Assembly (NCBI GenBank): GCA_900547135.1
Contig: URFJ01000009.1
Span: 1 to 30,953, forward strand
Reading direction: 5' to 3'
Source: an uncultured Eubacteriales bacterium
Lineage (GTDB): Bacteria > Bacillota > Clostridia > Christensenellales > CAG-138
DNA length: 30,953 nucleotides
Positions 1 through 7,618 of the stretch are shown here, in pieces. Within the stretch, counting starts at the first letter, position 1. Each line of letters opens with the position of its first letter. The notes under the pieces are model-generated. The model made no database searches. It was not told where the DNA came from and saw nothing but the letters and a program-made list of their open reading frames with translations. The translations under genes were made by a program, and so were the position numbers.

Positions 1-1
1 A

Positions 2-1261
2 ATCAAGTCGCGCGTAATCACCGTTGCCCAGGAATCAAAGCCCGATGTGCTGATAGTAGAAATAGGAGGAACAGTTGGTGATATAGAGAGCCAGCCGTTT
101 CTCGAGGCCATACGCCAGCTGAAATGGAGCGCGGGGCCAAACAACTGTGCGTTTATACACGTAACACTTGTCCCATATATTTCTGCCGCTGGAGAACTTA
201 AATCAAAACCGACACAGCACTCAGTAAAGGAGCTACTGAGCATAGGCATTCAGCCCGATATAATAGTGTGCCGCAGCGACAGAAGGATAGGCAAGGATGT
301 GCGCGCAAAGATAGCGCTATTTTGTAACATATCTCCCGACTGTGTGGTTGAAAACCTTAACGCTGATTCATTATACGCCGTCCCGCTTATGCTTGAAAAG
401 GAGGGGCTTTGCAGGGCGGTTACCAAGGTGCTCGACATGGAGGAGAGGGCGCCTGACCTTACGGAGTGGGAGACCATGGTGGAACGTGAGCTCACACCAA
501 AGCACAGGTGCACAATAGCCATAGTAGGCAAATATATAGAGCTGCACGATGCGTATCTCAGTATTGCGGAGGCGCTTAATCATGCGGGCACGGCCAACTG
601 TGCCAGAGTGGAAATAGCATGGATTGACGCGGAAAGCGTAAGGGACTCCAATGCGGATGAACTCTTTAGGGGATGCGATGGAATATTGGTTCCTGGAGGA
701 TTCGGAGAAAGGGGACTGGAAGGAAAAATTGCCGCTGCAAAGTATGCAAGGAAAAATAATGTGCCGTTTTTGGGGATATGCCTCGGGATGCAAATGGCTG
801 TAATAGAATTTGCAAGAAACGTGCTTGGATATAAAGACGCTTCATCAACTGAGGTAAACCCAAACACGCAGCATCCGATCATAGACCTTATGCCGGATCA
901 GATACATAATCTGGACAACCTTGGGGGAACACTCCGGCTTGGCGGGTATTCCTGCCTGCTAAAGGAAGGATCAATAGCTAAAGCCGCATATGGAAAGCAA
1001 GAGATACGCGAACGCCACCGCCACAGGTATGAGTTCAACAACGACTATATTTACGCTATAGAGGAAGCGGGTATGAGTGTAACGGGCGTCAACGAAGAAA
1101 GGAATCTTGTTGAGATAGTTGAGCTTAGCGGACACCCGTGGTTTGTAGGGGTTCAGTTCCACCCCGAATTCACATCCAGGCCTGATACCCCTCATCCATT
1201 GTTTACAAGCTATGTAAAGGCGGCTATTGGTTTCCGGAATGAAGAACAGGAGGATAATTGA
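2..1261 (+). CDS. pyrG: CTP synthase (3' part; start lies before the window)
   Basis: This enzyme makes CTP from UTP, ATP and glutamine in the cytoplasm, the last step of pyrimidine nucleotide synthesis. The reading frame is open from base 2, so the first roughly 120 residues are missing. The synthase domain is recognised by EIGGTVGDIES. The glutamine amidotransferase domain carries GGFGERG, the nucleophile Cys in GICLGMQ (codon 779-781) and the His/Glu pair in VQFHPEF. The gene stops with TGA at 1259-1261, and the next gene's ribosome binding site (AGGAGG, 1248-1253) lies inside its last codons, so the two are translationally linked. Identification is by conserved motifs and is secure; only the N-terminus is unseen. 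Confidence 0.97.
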   Translation: MKSRVITVAQESKPDVLIVEIGGTVGDIESQPFLEAIRQLKWSAGPNNCAFIHVTLVPYISAAGELKSKPTQHSVKELLSIGIQPDIIVCRSDRRIGKDVRAKIALFCNISPDCVVENLNADSLYAVPLMLEKEGLCRAVTKVLDMEERAPDLTEWETMVERELTPKHRCTIAIVGKYIELHDAYLSIAEALNHAGTANCARVEIAWIDAESVRDSNADELFRGCDGILVPGGFGERGLEGKIAAAKYARKNNVPFLGICLGMQMAVIEFARNVLGYKDASSTEVNPNTQHPIIDLMPDQIHNLDNLGGTLRLGGYSCLLKEGSIAKAAYGKQEIRERHRHRYEFNNDYIYAIEEAGMSVTGVNEERNLVEIVELSGHPWFVGVQFHPEFTSRPDTPHPLFTSYVKAAIGFRNEEQEDN

Positions 1262-1263
1262 AC

Positions 1264-2637
1264 ATGCCAGGTTATGATTTGATTGTTCTGGGCGGGGGAC
1301 CTGCGGGTTACCTTGCGAGCGAGCGTGCGGGACACGCGGGTCTCAAGGTCATATGTATAGAAAAGCAGAGCGTTGGGGGAGTATGCCTTAACGAAGGATG
1401 CATACCTACAAAAACTTTGCTATACAGCGCCAAGCTCTACGACGGCGCGGTGCATGGAGAAAAATACGGCGTTTGTGTCAAGGATGCTGATTTTGATCAT
1501 AAAGCGGTGTTGAACCGCAAGAAAAAGGTGGTCAAGCTTTTAACCGGGGGAATAAAGAGCACGCTTAAGGCAAATGGGGTAGAGCTCATATCCGGAACAG
1601 GAGTTATATGCGGCCGTGAAAGCGGCGAATCCCCGTTTATAGTTAGCGTTGGCAGCGATATATATGAAGGAGCCCGCCTGCTGATAGCGACAGGTTCATC
1701 GCCCGCTGTGCCGCCTATAAAGGGGCTAAAGGAAGGCCTGGAAAAGGGCTTTGTTTTGACAAACCGCGAAATTTTGGAGTTGACGCAAGTGCCGGAAAGC
1801 CTGGTTGTGATCGGCGGAGGCGTGATAGGTCTTGAAATGGCCTCGTATTTTAATTCGGTCGGGTCTAAAGTAACGGTAATAGAGATGCTTGACCATATAG
1901 CGGGTGAGAATGACGAGGAATTAACCGCGATATTACAAAAAAACTATGAGCGAAAGGGAATTGTGTTCAAGCTTAACGCAAAGGTCGTAGTAGTTGGAGA
2001 CGGTTTTGTAGAGTATGAAACCGATGATGGGGTGCAACGCGTGGATGCCGGCAAAGTACTATTGTCAATAGGCAGGCGAGCTAATACGCAGGGCATAGGC
2101 CTTGATTCGATAGGAATTAAAACCGAGCGTGGCTGTATAATAACCGATGAGCATATGAGAACAAACGTAAAAAACGCATATGCGGCGGGTGATGTAAACG
2201 GACGCTCGATGTTAGCCCATACGGCATACCGTGAGGCTGAAGTAGCCGTAAACGATATGCTGGGCGTGGAAGACGCGATGAAATATAATACTATACCTTC
2301 CGTTATATATACAAACCCTGAGCTTGGCAGCGTTGGTGAAACCGAGGCTTCGGCAGGCAAGAAGGGCATTGCTGTTAAGGCTGTAAAGATCCCCATGAGG
2401 TATTCGGGACGTTATTTGGCAGAAAATGAGGGGGGTGACGGGAGCTTCAAGCTCATAGTTGACGCTGAAAGCGGCAAAATAATAGGGGCGCATGCGTTGT
2501 GTAACTATGCGTCGGAATTTATCGTGGCGGCAGGGATTATCATTGAATGCGGCATGACCGTTGACCAGGCTAAAAGGTTGATCTTCCCTCATCAGACAGT
2601 TAGCGAAATAATAAGGGAAGCTGTATTTCAATGTTGA
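1264..2637 (+). CDS. lpdA: Dihydrolipoamide dehydrogenase (E3-type flavoprotein)
   Basis: An FAD-dependent pyridine nucleotide-disulfide oxidoreductase of 457 residues that reoxidises protein-bound dihydrolipoamide with NAD+. Visible motifs are the N-terminal FAD site GGGPAGY, the redox disulfide GGVCLNEGCIPTK (Cys41, Cys46), the NAD site GGGVIGLE, the second FAD motif AAGDV, and the C-terminal FPHQTVSE catalytic His/Glu motif of dihydrolipoamide dehydrogenases. An in-frame TTG at 1258 is only 4 nt from AGGAGG, while ATG at 1264 is 10 nt away, so I chose the ATG. It starts just past the pyrG stop and overlaps tadA by 7 nt. No E1, E2, glycine-cleavage or lipoate gene is adjacent, so the partner complex is unknown. 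Another disulfide oxidoreductase function is possible, but the C-terminal motif favours E3. Confidence 0.9.
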   Translation: MPGYDLIVLGGGPAGYLASERAGHAGLKVICIEKQSVGGVCLNEGCIPTKTLLYSAKLYDGAVHGEKYGVCVKDADFDHKAVLNRKKKVVKLLTGGIKSTLKANGVELISGTGVICGRESGESPFIVSVGSDIYEGARLLIATGSSPAVPPIKGLKEGLEKGFVLTNREILELTQVPESLVVIGGGVIGLEMASYFNSVGSKVTVIEMLDHIAGENDEELTAILQKNYERKGIVFKLNAKVVVVGDGFVEYETDDGVQRVDAGKVLLSIGRRANTQGIGLDSIGIKTERGCIITDEHMRTNVKNAYAAGDVNGRSMLAHTAYREAEVAVNDMLGVEDAMKYNTIPSVIYTNPELGSVGETEASAGKKGIAVKAVKIPMRYSGRYLAENEGGDGSFKLIVDAESGKIIGAHALCNYASEFIVAAGIIIECGMTVDQAKRLIFPHQTVSEIIREAVFQC

Positions 2638-3095
2638 TATCCCAGGCGGAGGCCTACATGCGCATTGCGCTGGAGCAGGGCCAAAAGGCTTTTGATCTAG
2701 GGGAGGTTCCTGTCGGAGCTGTAATAATAAAGGACAACAAGGTCATATCCTTTTCACATAACCTTGTTGAGACTAAAAAGGACCCGACAGCGCATGCGGA
2801 GCTGCTGGCCATAAGGGAGGCGGCACAGAGGCTTGGCGACTGGCGGCTGCATGGATGTGATATATATGTAACGCTTGAGCCATGTGCAATGTGTGTGGGG
2901 GCATGCATTGGCTCAAGGCTTGATAGCATTATATTCGGAGCGTACGATAAAGTGTCGGGTTGCTGCGCTTCAGTGGCAGACTTGGCAGACGGCTGGCTAT
3001 CGCACTCGCCCAAGGTGGTCGGCGGAGTATTGGAGGGCGAATGCAGCGCTATTATGACAAAGTTTTTTAAAGAAAGACGCGATAAAGGCGTATAA
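2631..3095 (+). CDS. tadA: tRNA-specific adenosine deaminase TadA
   Basis: A zinc deaminase of 154 residues that converts A34 of tRNA-Arg(ACG) to inosine. The zinc and catalytic signature is present: His55-Ala-Glu57 and Pro84-Cys85-Ala-Met-Cys88. The length and the opening pattern (membrane-free, GEVPVGAVI) match TadA of Firmicutes rather than cytidine or guanine deaminases. The start ATG lies inside the end of the dihydrolipoamide dehydrogenase gene (7-nt overlap), with AAGGGA upstream as the ribosome binding site, so translation is probably coupled. A guanine deaminase assignment is unlikely given the GAVI/PCAMC context. Confidence 0.93.
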   Translation: MLISQAEAYMRIALEQGQKAFDLGEVPVGAVIIKDNKVISFSHNLVETKKDPTAHAELLAIREAAQRLGDWRLHGCDIYVTLEPCAMCVGACIGSRLDSIIFGAYDKVSGCCASVADLADGWLSHSPKVVGGVLEGECSAIMTKFFKERRDKGV

Positions 3096-3104
3096 GGATT
3101 AGAG

Positions 3105-3749
3105 ATGGGCGAGTTTAAGCTGAAAAACCCGAGGTTTATTACAAGCGTGGGGCATGGAGGAGACAGCTATCCTGCACCTGCAATGGCGGAAATCGCGATG
3201 GTGGGCAGGTCAAACGTAGGCAAATCAAGCCTGATAAATTCGCTGTGCAATAATTTCAGGCTAGCACGTACGTCCCAGCACCCAGGCAAAACAAGGCTCA
3301 TTAACTTCTTTAGCGTGAACAACGATTTTTACCTTGTTGACTTGCCGGGATATGGATTTGCCAAAGCCCCAAAAACGGAAAAAGCGCAATGGGGCCGCCT
3401 GATAGAAAGCTATCTCTCATCAGGGAGGGTTACACATATATTTTTATTGTTAGATATCCGCCACGAGCCAACCGCAGAGGACAGGCAAATGCTTCAGTGG
3501 ATTCTATACTATGGTATTGCGTTTACGATAGTTGCCACCAAGGCCGACAAAATTGCTGTGTCAAAAAGGCAGCAAGCGGCCAATAAGGTTGCAAAACTGG
3601 CTGGAGCGCCGCCGTATGCCATTGCCTACTCGGCCGAATCGGGGCAGGGACGGCCGGAACTGCTGACAAGAATTGAAGATGTTTTTTCCGACGCTAATAG
3701 GGACAGCGATCTTGGTAAAGCAAATACTGATTATCCTATTATGGAATGA
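3105..3749 (+). CDS. ysxC: Ribosome biogenesis GTPase YsxC/EngB
   Basis: A 214-residue TRAFAC-class GTPase required for late assembly of the large ribosomal subunit. The G motifs are in order: G1 GRSNVGKSS (residues 34-42), G2 Thr in HPGKTR (about 63), G3 DLPGYG (79-84), G4 TKAD (145-148) and G5 SAES near 178. The length is slightly above the usual 195-200 because of a hydrophilic C-terminal tail of about 20 residues. It lies 9 nt after tadA and is the last gene of the pyrG-lpdA-tadA-ysxC run. Confidence 0.95.
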   Translation: MGEFKLKNPRFITSVGHGGDSYPAPAMAEIAMVGRSNVGKSSLINSLCNNFRLARTSQHPGKTRLINFFSVNNDFYLVDLPGYGFAKAPKTEKAQWGRLIESYLSSGRVTHIFLLLDIRHEPTAEDRQMLQWILYYGIAFTIVATKADKIAVSKRQQAANKVAKLAGAPPYAIAYSAESGQGRPELLTRIEDVFSDANRDSDLGKANTDYPIME

Positions 3750-3794
3750 ATATATAATGAATAGGTTAAATAAAACGTTTAAGGAGGTGTTTTC

Positions 3795-4145
3795 ATGGGA
3801 TACAGGAAATGCCCTAGATGTGAACTAAACTATATTCGAGAGGGTGAAAAGCTGTGTGGTGTGTGTAAAAACGCCGTTTTGACATCATGCGAACACGATG
3901 AGGACGACGACCTTGTAGTAATATGTTCCGAATGCGGAGAGAACAGGGCTATGCCCGGCTCAATGCTTTGCGCCAAATGCATGAGAAATCTTAGGGAACC
4001 GGTTTTAAAGGGCATTGACGGTACAATTCTCTTTAAGGATATATGTATCGGTGAAATGGAAAAGCTGGAGATGCCGGTTGACGACAGTATACCGGAAAGT
4101 GAACTCATTGAAATCGACAGCGAGCTAAGCTCGTCCGAGGATTAG
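3795..4145 (+). CDS. Small protein with two zinc-ribbon (CxxC) pairs, function unknown
   Basis: A 116-residue protein with two predicted zinc ribbons. The first is formed by CPRC (residues 6-9) and CGVC (21-24), the second by CSEC (about 51-54) and CAKC (about 66-69). The C-terminal half has no cysteines and ends in a strongly acidic tail. No membrane segment or signal peptide is visible. The ribosome binding site is excellent (AAGGAGGTG about 8 nt before ATG). Proteins that open with a similar CPRC-ELNY stretch occur in other Clostridia as uncharacterised proteins. I do not know the function; nucleic-acid or protein binding is only a guess from the zinc ribbons. Confidence 0.75.
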   Translation: MGYRKCPRCELNYIREGEKLCGVCKNAVLTSCEHDEDDDLVVICSECGENRAMPGSMLCAKCMRNLREPVLKGIDGTILFKDICIGEMEKLEMPVDDSIPESELIEIDSELSSSED

Positions 4146-4173
4146 GAACAGTAAGCTTTGGTATGGAGGGGTA

Positions 4174-4857
4174 ATGCACGTATTCGCTATAGGAGACATT
4201 CACCTACCTGGAGGGATGGACAAGCCAATGGATGTGTTTGGTTCCCATTGGGCTGGGCATTTTGAAAGAATGAGCCGATACTGGAGAGATAGTATACAAG
4301 AGGAGGATATTGTTCTCATACCTGGTGATATAAGCTGGGCTATGCAGCTAAGAGAGGCCATAGAGGATATTGTTGCTCTATCCGAGCTGCCAGGGAGGAA
4401 GATCCTTTTGCGCGGCAACCATGATTATTGGTGGAGGTCAATTTCAAGACTTAGGGCTGTATTGCCAGACAGTGTCTATGCTATACAAAATGATTCACTC
4501 GAAATTGGCGGATTTTGCATAGCTGGTTCAAGGGGATGGACCTGTCCTGGTTCACAGGGCTTTACCGATAAGGATAAAAGGATATATGAGCGTGAACTGC
4601 AGAGGCTTAGGCTATCCCTATCGACATTACCGGATCGAAAAAAGGCGATATGCATGATGCATTTCCCACCGTGTTGTGATAAAAATGTTAAAACGGGCTT
4701 TACCGAACTGTTCGACGAGTTTGAGATAGAAAATGTGGTATACGCTCATCTACACGGGATCGCTCATAAAGGAGCGTTTGAGGGTCGCATTAAAGGCACC
4801 ACGTATACGCTTTGCTCCTCCGACCATTTGAACTTCAGACCAAAAATGATATTATAA
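4174..4857 (+). CDS. Calcineurin-like metallophosphoesterase
   Basis: A 227-residue soluble binuclear metallophosphoesterase. All metal-ligand blocks are present: GDIHLPG (residues 7-13), GDISWA near 51, GNHDYWW near 86, a His in MHFPP near 166 and HLHG near 194. The family hydrolyses phosphoesters, but the physiological substrate cannot be read from the sequence. There is no signal peptide, so it acts in the cytoplasm. The ribosome binding site GGAGGGG sits close to the ATG. It lies 28 nt after the zinc-ribbon gene, so the two are probably co-transcribed. Confidence 0.88.
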   Translation: MHVFAIGDIHLPGGMDKPMDVFGSHWAGHFERMSRYWRDSIQEEDIVLIPGDISWAMQLREAIEDIVALSELPGRKILLRGNHDYWWRSISRLRAVLPDSVYAIQNDSLEIGGFCIAGSRGWTCPGSQGFTDKDKRIYERELQRLRLSLSTLPDRKKAICMMHFPPCCDKNVKTGFTELFDEFEIENVVYAHLHGIAHKGAFEGRIKGTTYTLCSSDHLNFRPKMIL

Positions 4858-4901
4858 CGCCGTATAGAATGCGTATTTTGGGTATATAAGGGAAATTTAT
4901 A

Positions 4902-6827
4902 ATGTTAATATTAACGGTAAGAAATTTAAAAAAAGCATTTGTAGATAGGATTTTGTTTGAAAATCTAAACTTTGATATAGACTCAAAGGATAGGGTTGGG
5001 CTTGTAGGCGTAAATGGATGCGGCAAAACAACCCTGATGAATATGCTGATTGGCCTGGATACGCCCGATGAAGGGAATGTACATTATTCAAAGGGGATTG
5101 CCGTTGGCACAATGCAGCAGCACATCGAAAGCGGCGACTTGACCCTGCTGGACAGCATTATGAAGGTTTTTTCCCATCTTGAGGATATGGAAAGAGAGCT
5201 TGAAAGCATAGCCCGAAGGCTCAGCCTGGGCGAGGGCAACGTTGACTCGCTTATAAACCGGCAGCATATTCTACAGGAGCGGTTTGAAATGGAGGGCGGC
5301 CTTACATTCCGCAGCAGGGCTAGAGCGGCGGCTCTTGGCCTGGGGTTTACTGACAGCGATCTCAAGAGGCAGCTAAAGACATTTAGCGGAGGGCAGCGCA
5401 ATAAGGCTCAGCTTGCCCGGGTACTGTTATCCGGCGCCGACCTCCTTATGCTGGACGAACCTACAAACCATCTTGACGTTGAGAGCATTGAATGGCTTGA
5501 AGAGTACTTAAAATCATACCCGGGGGCGTTTATTATAATATCTCATGACCGTTATCTGCTTGATAAGGTTACAAACAGGACGTTAGAGCTTAAACTAGGA
5601 ACGCTGTATTCCAGCCAAGGCAATTACACGGGACATATGGAGCGCAGGGGCACTGAGCGCGAGATCCAGCTCAGGCATTATCAAAATACGCAAAGGGAGA
5701 TCAGGCGGATTTATGGCATAGTGGAGCAGCAAAGGAGATGGGGACAGGAACGCAACTTTGTCACTGCTGAATCAAAACTAAAGCAGATTGAGCGCCTCAA
5801 AAGCACCCTTGTAGAGCCTGAAAGGGATCCGCAGTCCATTAAGTTCGGCTTTACGGCCAAAGAGATCAGCGGAAACGATGTCCTTATTGCGGAAGATCTA
5901 TCAAAGCAATACGATGGAAAGAAAATATTTGATAATATAAACCTGCATATAACGAAGGGGGAGAGAGTATTCCTAATTGGTGCGAACGGATGCGGAAAGA
6001 CCACGCTTTTAAGGATACTGGCAAGACAAGAACGCAGCGATTCAGGCATTTTCAACTATGGAGCGCATGTAAGTGTGGGCTATTATGATCAGACGCTAGG
6101 TCAGCTTTCTGCTGAAAAAAGCGTTTTAAACGAGGTATGGGATGATCACTATACAAAAATGACGTACTACCAGGTAAGAAACGCGCTCGCCACCTTCCTG
6201 TTTAGAGGTGATGACATTGAAAAGGTAGTTGCCAATCTGTCAGGAGGTGAAAAGGCACGGGTACAGCTGCTGAAATTAATTCTCTCTCAGGCAAACTTTC
6301 TGCTTTTGGACGAGCCGACAAACCACCTTGACATAGCATCCAGGGAGGCCCTTGAAAACGCATTAATGGAATATGGGGGAACCATGATCATCGTTACCCA
6401 CGATAGATATCTTGTCAATAAGCTTGCGGACAGAGTATTATACATGGACGAAGAGGGAATTACCGAGTATATTGGGGGGTATGACGATTTTGTTGAGGCA
6501 AAGCCGTATAGACAGAAAAAAAACAGGTCAATAGGGTCGTCGGGTAAGACAAAGCAAAATGATTATAAACGCCAAAAGGAGCTTCAAAGCGCTATAAACC
6601 GAACTAAGGGCGAGATAAGGCGAATAGAGGAACGTATAATGAATGCAGAGGCAGAGCAGTACACTATAGCTACTGAAATGGTTAAGCCCGACGTAGCCTC
6701 AAATTACAAAAAGGCTGAGGAGCTTGATGTAAGGGCGAGGGAGATAGCTAAGAGGGTTGAGCTTCTGTATCTGGATTGGGAGAGAAAAAATTCAGAACTA
6801 GATGCGTTTATTGATGAATTTCATTGA
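4902..6827 (+). CDS. ABC-F family ATPase (YdiF-like), translation factor type
   Basis: A 641-residue protein with two ABC ATPase domains and no membrane segments, the ABC-F arrangement of ribosome-binding translation or resistance factors. Domain 1 has Walker A GVNGCGKTT (36-44), signature FSGGQ (161-165) and Walker B LLMLDEPTNHLD (181-192). Domain 2 has Walker A GANGCGKTT (360-368), LSGGE and FLLLDEPTNHLD. The linker between them is long, charged and helical, and residues about 540-641 form a coiled-coil C-terminal domain. Length and the presence of the C-terminal coiled coil fit the housekeeping YdiF/YfmR/Uup group better than antibiotic-resistance ABC-F proteins, but the exact subfamily cannot be fixed without a tree. 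The upstream ribosome binding site (AAGGGAA) is moderate. Confidence 0.9.
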   Translation: MLILTVRNLKKAFVDRILFENLNFDIDSKDRVGLVGVNGCGKTTLMNMLIGLDTPDEGNVHYSKGIAVGTMQQHIESGDLTLLDSIMKVFSHLEDMERELESIARRLSLGEGNVDSLINRQHILQERFEMEGGLTFRSRARAAALGLGFTDSDLKRQLKTFSGGQRNKAQLARVLLSGADLLMLDEPTNHLDVESIEWLEEYLKSYPGAFIIISHDRYLLDKVTNRTLELKLGTLYSSQGNYTGHMERRGTEREIQLRHYQNTQREIRRIYGIVEQQRRWGQERNFVTAESKLKQIERLKSTLVEPERDPQSIKFGFTAKEISGNDVLIAEDLSKQYDGKKIFDNINLHITKGERVFLIGANGCGKTTLLRILARQERSDSGIFNYGAHVSVGYYDQTLGQLSAEKSVLNEVWDDHYTKMTYYQVRNALATFLFRGDDIEKVVANLSGGEKARVQLLKLILSQANFLLLDEPTNHLDIASREALENALMEYGGTMIIVTHDRYLVNKLADRVLYMDEEGITEYIGGYDDFVEAKPYRQKKNRSIGSSGKTKQNDYKRQKELQSAINRTKGEIRRIEERIMNAEAEQYTIATEMVKPDVASNYKKAEELDVRAREIAKRVELLYLDWERKNSELDAFIDEFH

Positions 6828-6853
6828 CAAATGTTCATTAGTGGCCGTATAAT
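6824..6853 (+). promoter_or_regulatory. Sigma-A type promoter for the DUF6530-like gene
   Basis: A perfect -35 TTGACA (6824-6829) and a perfect -10 TATAAT (6848-6853) are separated by 18 bp. The -35 box overlaps the stop codon of the ABC-F gene, so the following gene has its own strong promoter rather than depending on read-through. Confidence 0.75.
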
Positions 6854-6884
6854 CTACTGGATTGTATAAAAGGAGATATATGTT

Positions 6885-7379
6885 ATGACAGTTACAAATG
6901 TACCAACGCATTTGAAGCATAAACCTGTAGTTATAATTGATAATTATGGAGATGTCGACGGAAGATGGGCATGTGATACGGACGCTAGAGGGATTTCCCT
7001 AGGATTGGCGCAGTGGAATGAGCGCGGCAGGATAGACGCCTCGTTAAAGGTATGGCGCAACTCGGGAGACAGATGGTCAAGGCTTAGCGAAGAACTGCCA
7101 ATTCACCGTGTAATTGATTTGTGTATACTGTATTGCTCTGCAAAGCAGTATTTCGACCACCCGCGCCATTTCCCAATGTATTATGACAAAAAGAACCCTT
7201 TGGTTGAACGCATTGGAATGCAAGGCGAGGATATGAACGTAAGCATATGTACGTCTAACGAAAACATTGATGAGGACGTTGAGTTATTGCTTAATTCGAT
7301 AGGAAGGGACGAAGGCATGATATCAGAACGGCTCCGTATACTTGGAGCCAAGTTAAAGGAGCTGGGTTATGTAGAATAA
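6885..7379 (+). CDS. Conserved hypothetical protein, DUF6530-like
   Basis: A 164-residue soluble protein with no signal peptide, membrane helix or recognisable catalytic motif. The opening PTHLKHKPV, a central WSRLSEELPIHRVIDL block and NENIDEDVELL near the C-terminus resemble, from memory, the uncharacterised DUF6530 family. This link is not verified. It is monocistronic: a near-consensus sigma-A promoter lies just upstream, AAGGAGA serves as ribosome binding site, and a terminator hairpin follows the stop. The strong promoter suggests steady vegetative expression. No function is proposed. Confidence 0.75.
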   Translation: MTVTNVPTHLKHKPVVIIDNYGDVDGRWACDTDARGISLGLAQWNERGRIDASLKVWRNSGDRWSRLSEELPIHRVIDLCILYCSAKQYFDHPRHFPMYYDKKNPLVERIGMQGEDMNVSICTSNENIDEDVELLLNSIGRDEGMISERLRILGAKLKELGYVE

Positions 7380-7403
7380 ACCGCAGTAAAATATGAGTTT
7401 CGG

Positions 7404-7445
7404 AGGGGCGTCATATCGTAAAGACGTTACGACACCCCTTTTATT
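7404..7445 (+). terminator. Rho-independent terminator after the DUF6530-like gene
   Basis: The outer arm AGGGGCGT pairs with ACACCCCT with one C/A mismatch, the inner arm CGTAA pairs with TTACG around a 5-nt loop, and a T-rich run follows (TTTTATT). Confidence 0.7.
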
Positions 7446-7456
7446 GTTGAATTACG

Positions 7457-7615
7457 TTACAGCAAATACATAATGGTAACCGTTATAAAGCCTGTTGTCA
7501 TAACTAAGATTATTGAGCCTATAGCGCCAGAAATATTCTTAGCCTTGAAATTATGTATTGTGTATGCGATTCCATAGATAACGCTAAGTAGCGAATAAAT
7601 AATTAATAAAGTCAT
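7457..7615 (-). CDS. Small two-helix membrane protein, candidate germinant receptor D subunit
   Basis: A 52-residue ORF lying directly after gerC. The ATG (7613-7615) is 3 nt beyond the gerC stop, and GGAG inside the last gerC codons is a well-spaced ribosome binding site (7 nt). The protein is almost wholly two hydrophobic segments (about residues 3-20 and 31-52) joined by a short basic loop, NFKAKN. In Bacillus species, small two-helix 'D subunit' proteins are encoded in or next to gerA-type operons and modulate germination. Position, size and topology fit that class, but sequence homology has not been tested. It probably sits in the inner spore membrane with the receptor. Confidence 0.65.
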   Translation of the reverse strand: MTLLIIYSLLSVIYGIAYTIHNFKAKNISGAIGSIILVMTTGFITVTIMYLL

Positions 7616-7618
7616 ACT

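Noticed and set aside
371..793. Minus-strand 140-codon ORF inside pyrG
   Set aside because: It overlaps conserved CTP synthase motifs on the other strand and shows no start signal.
4902..6827. ABC-F gene as an antibiotic-resistance determinant
   Set aside because: The C-terminal coiled coil, length and housekeeping neighbourhood favour a YdiF/YfmR-type protein; nothing indicates resistance or transfer.
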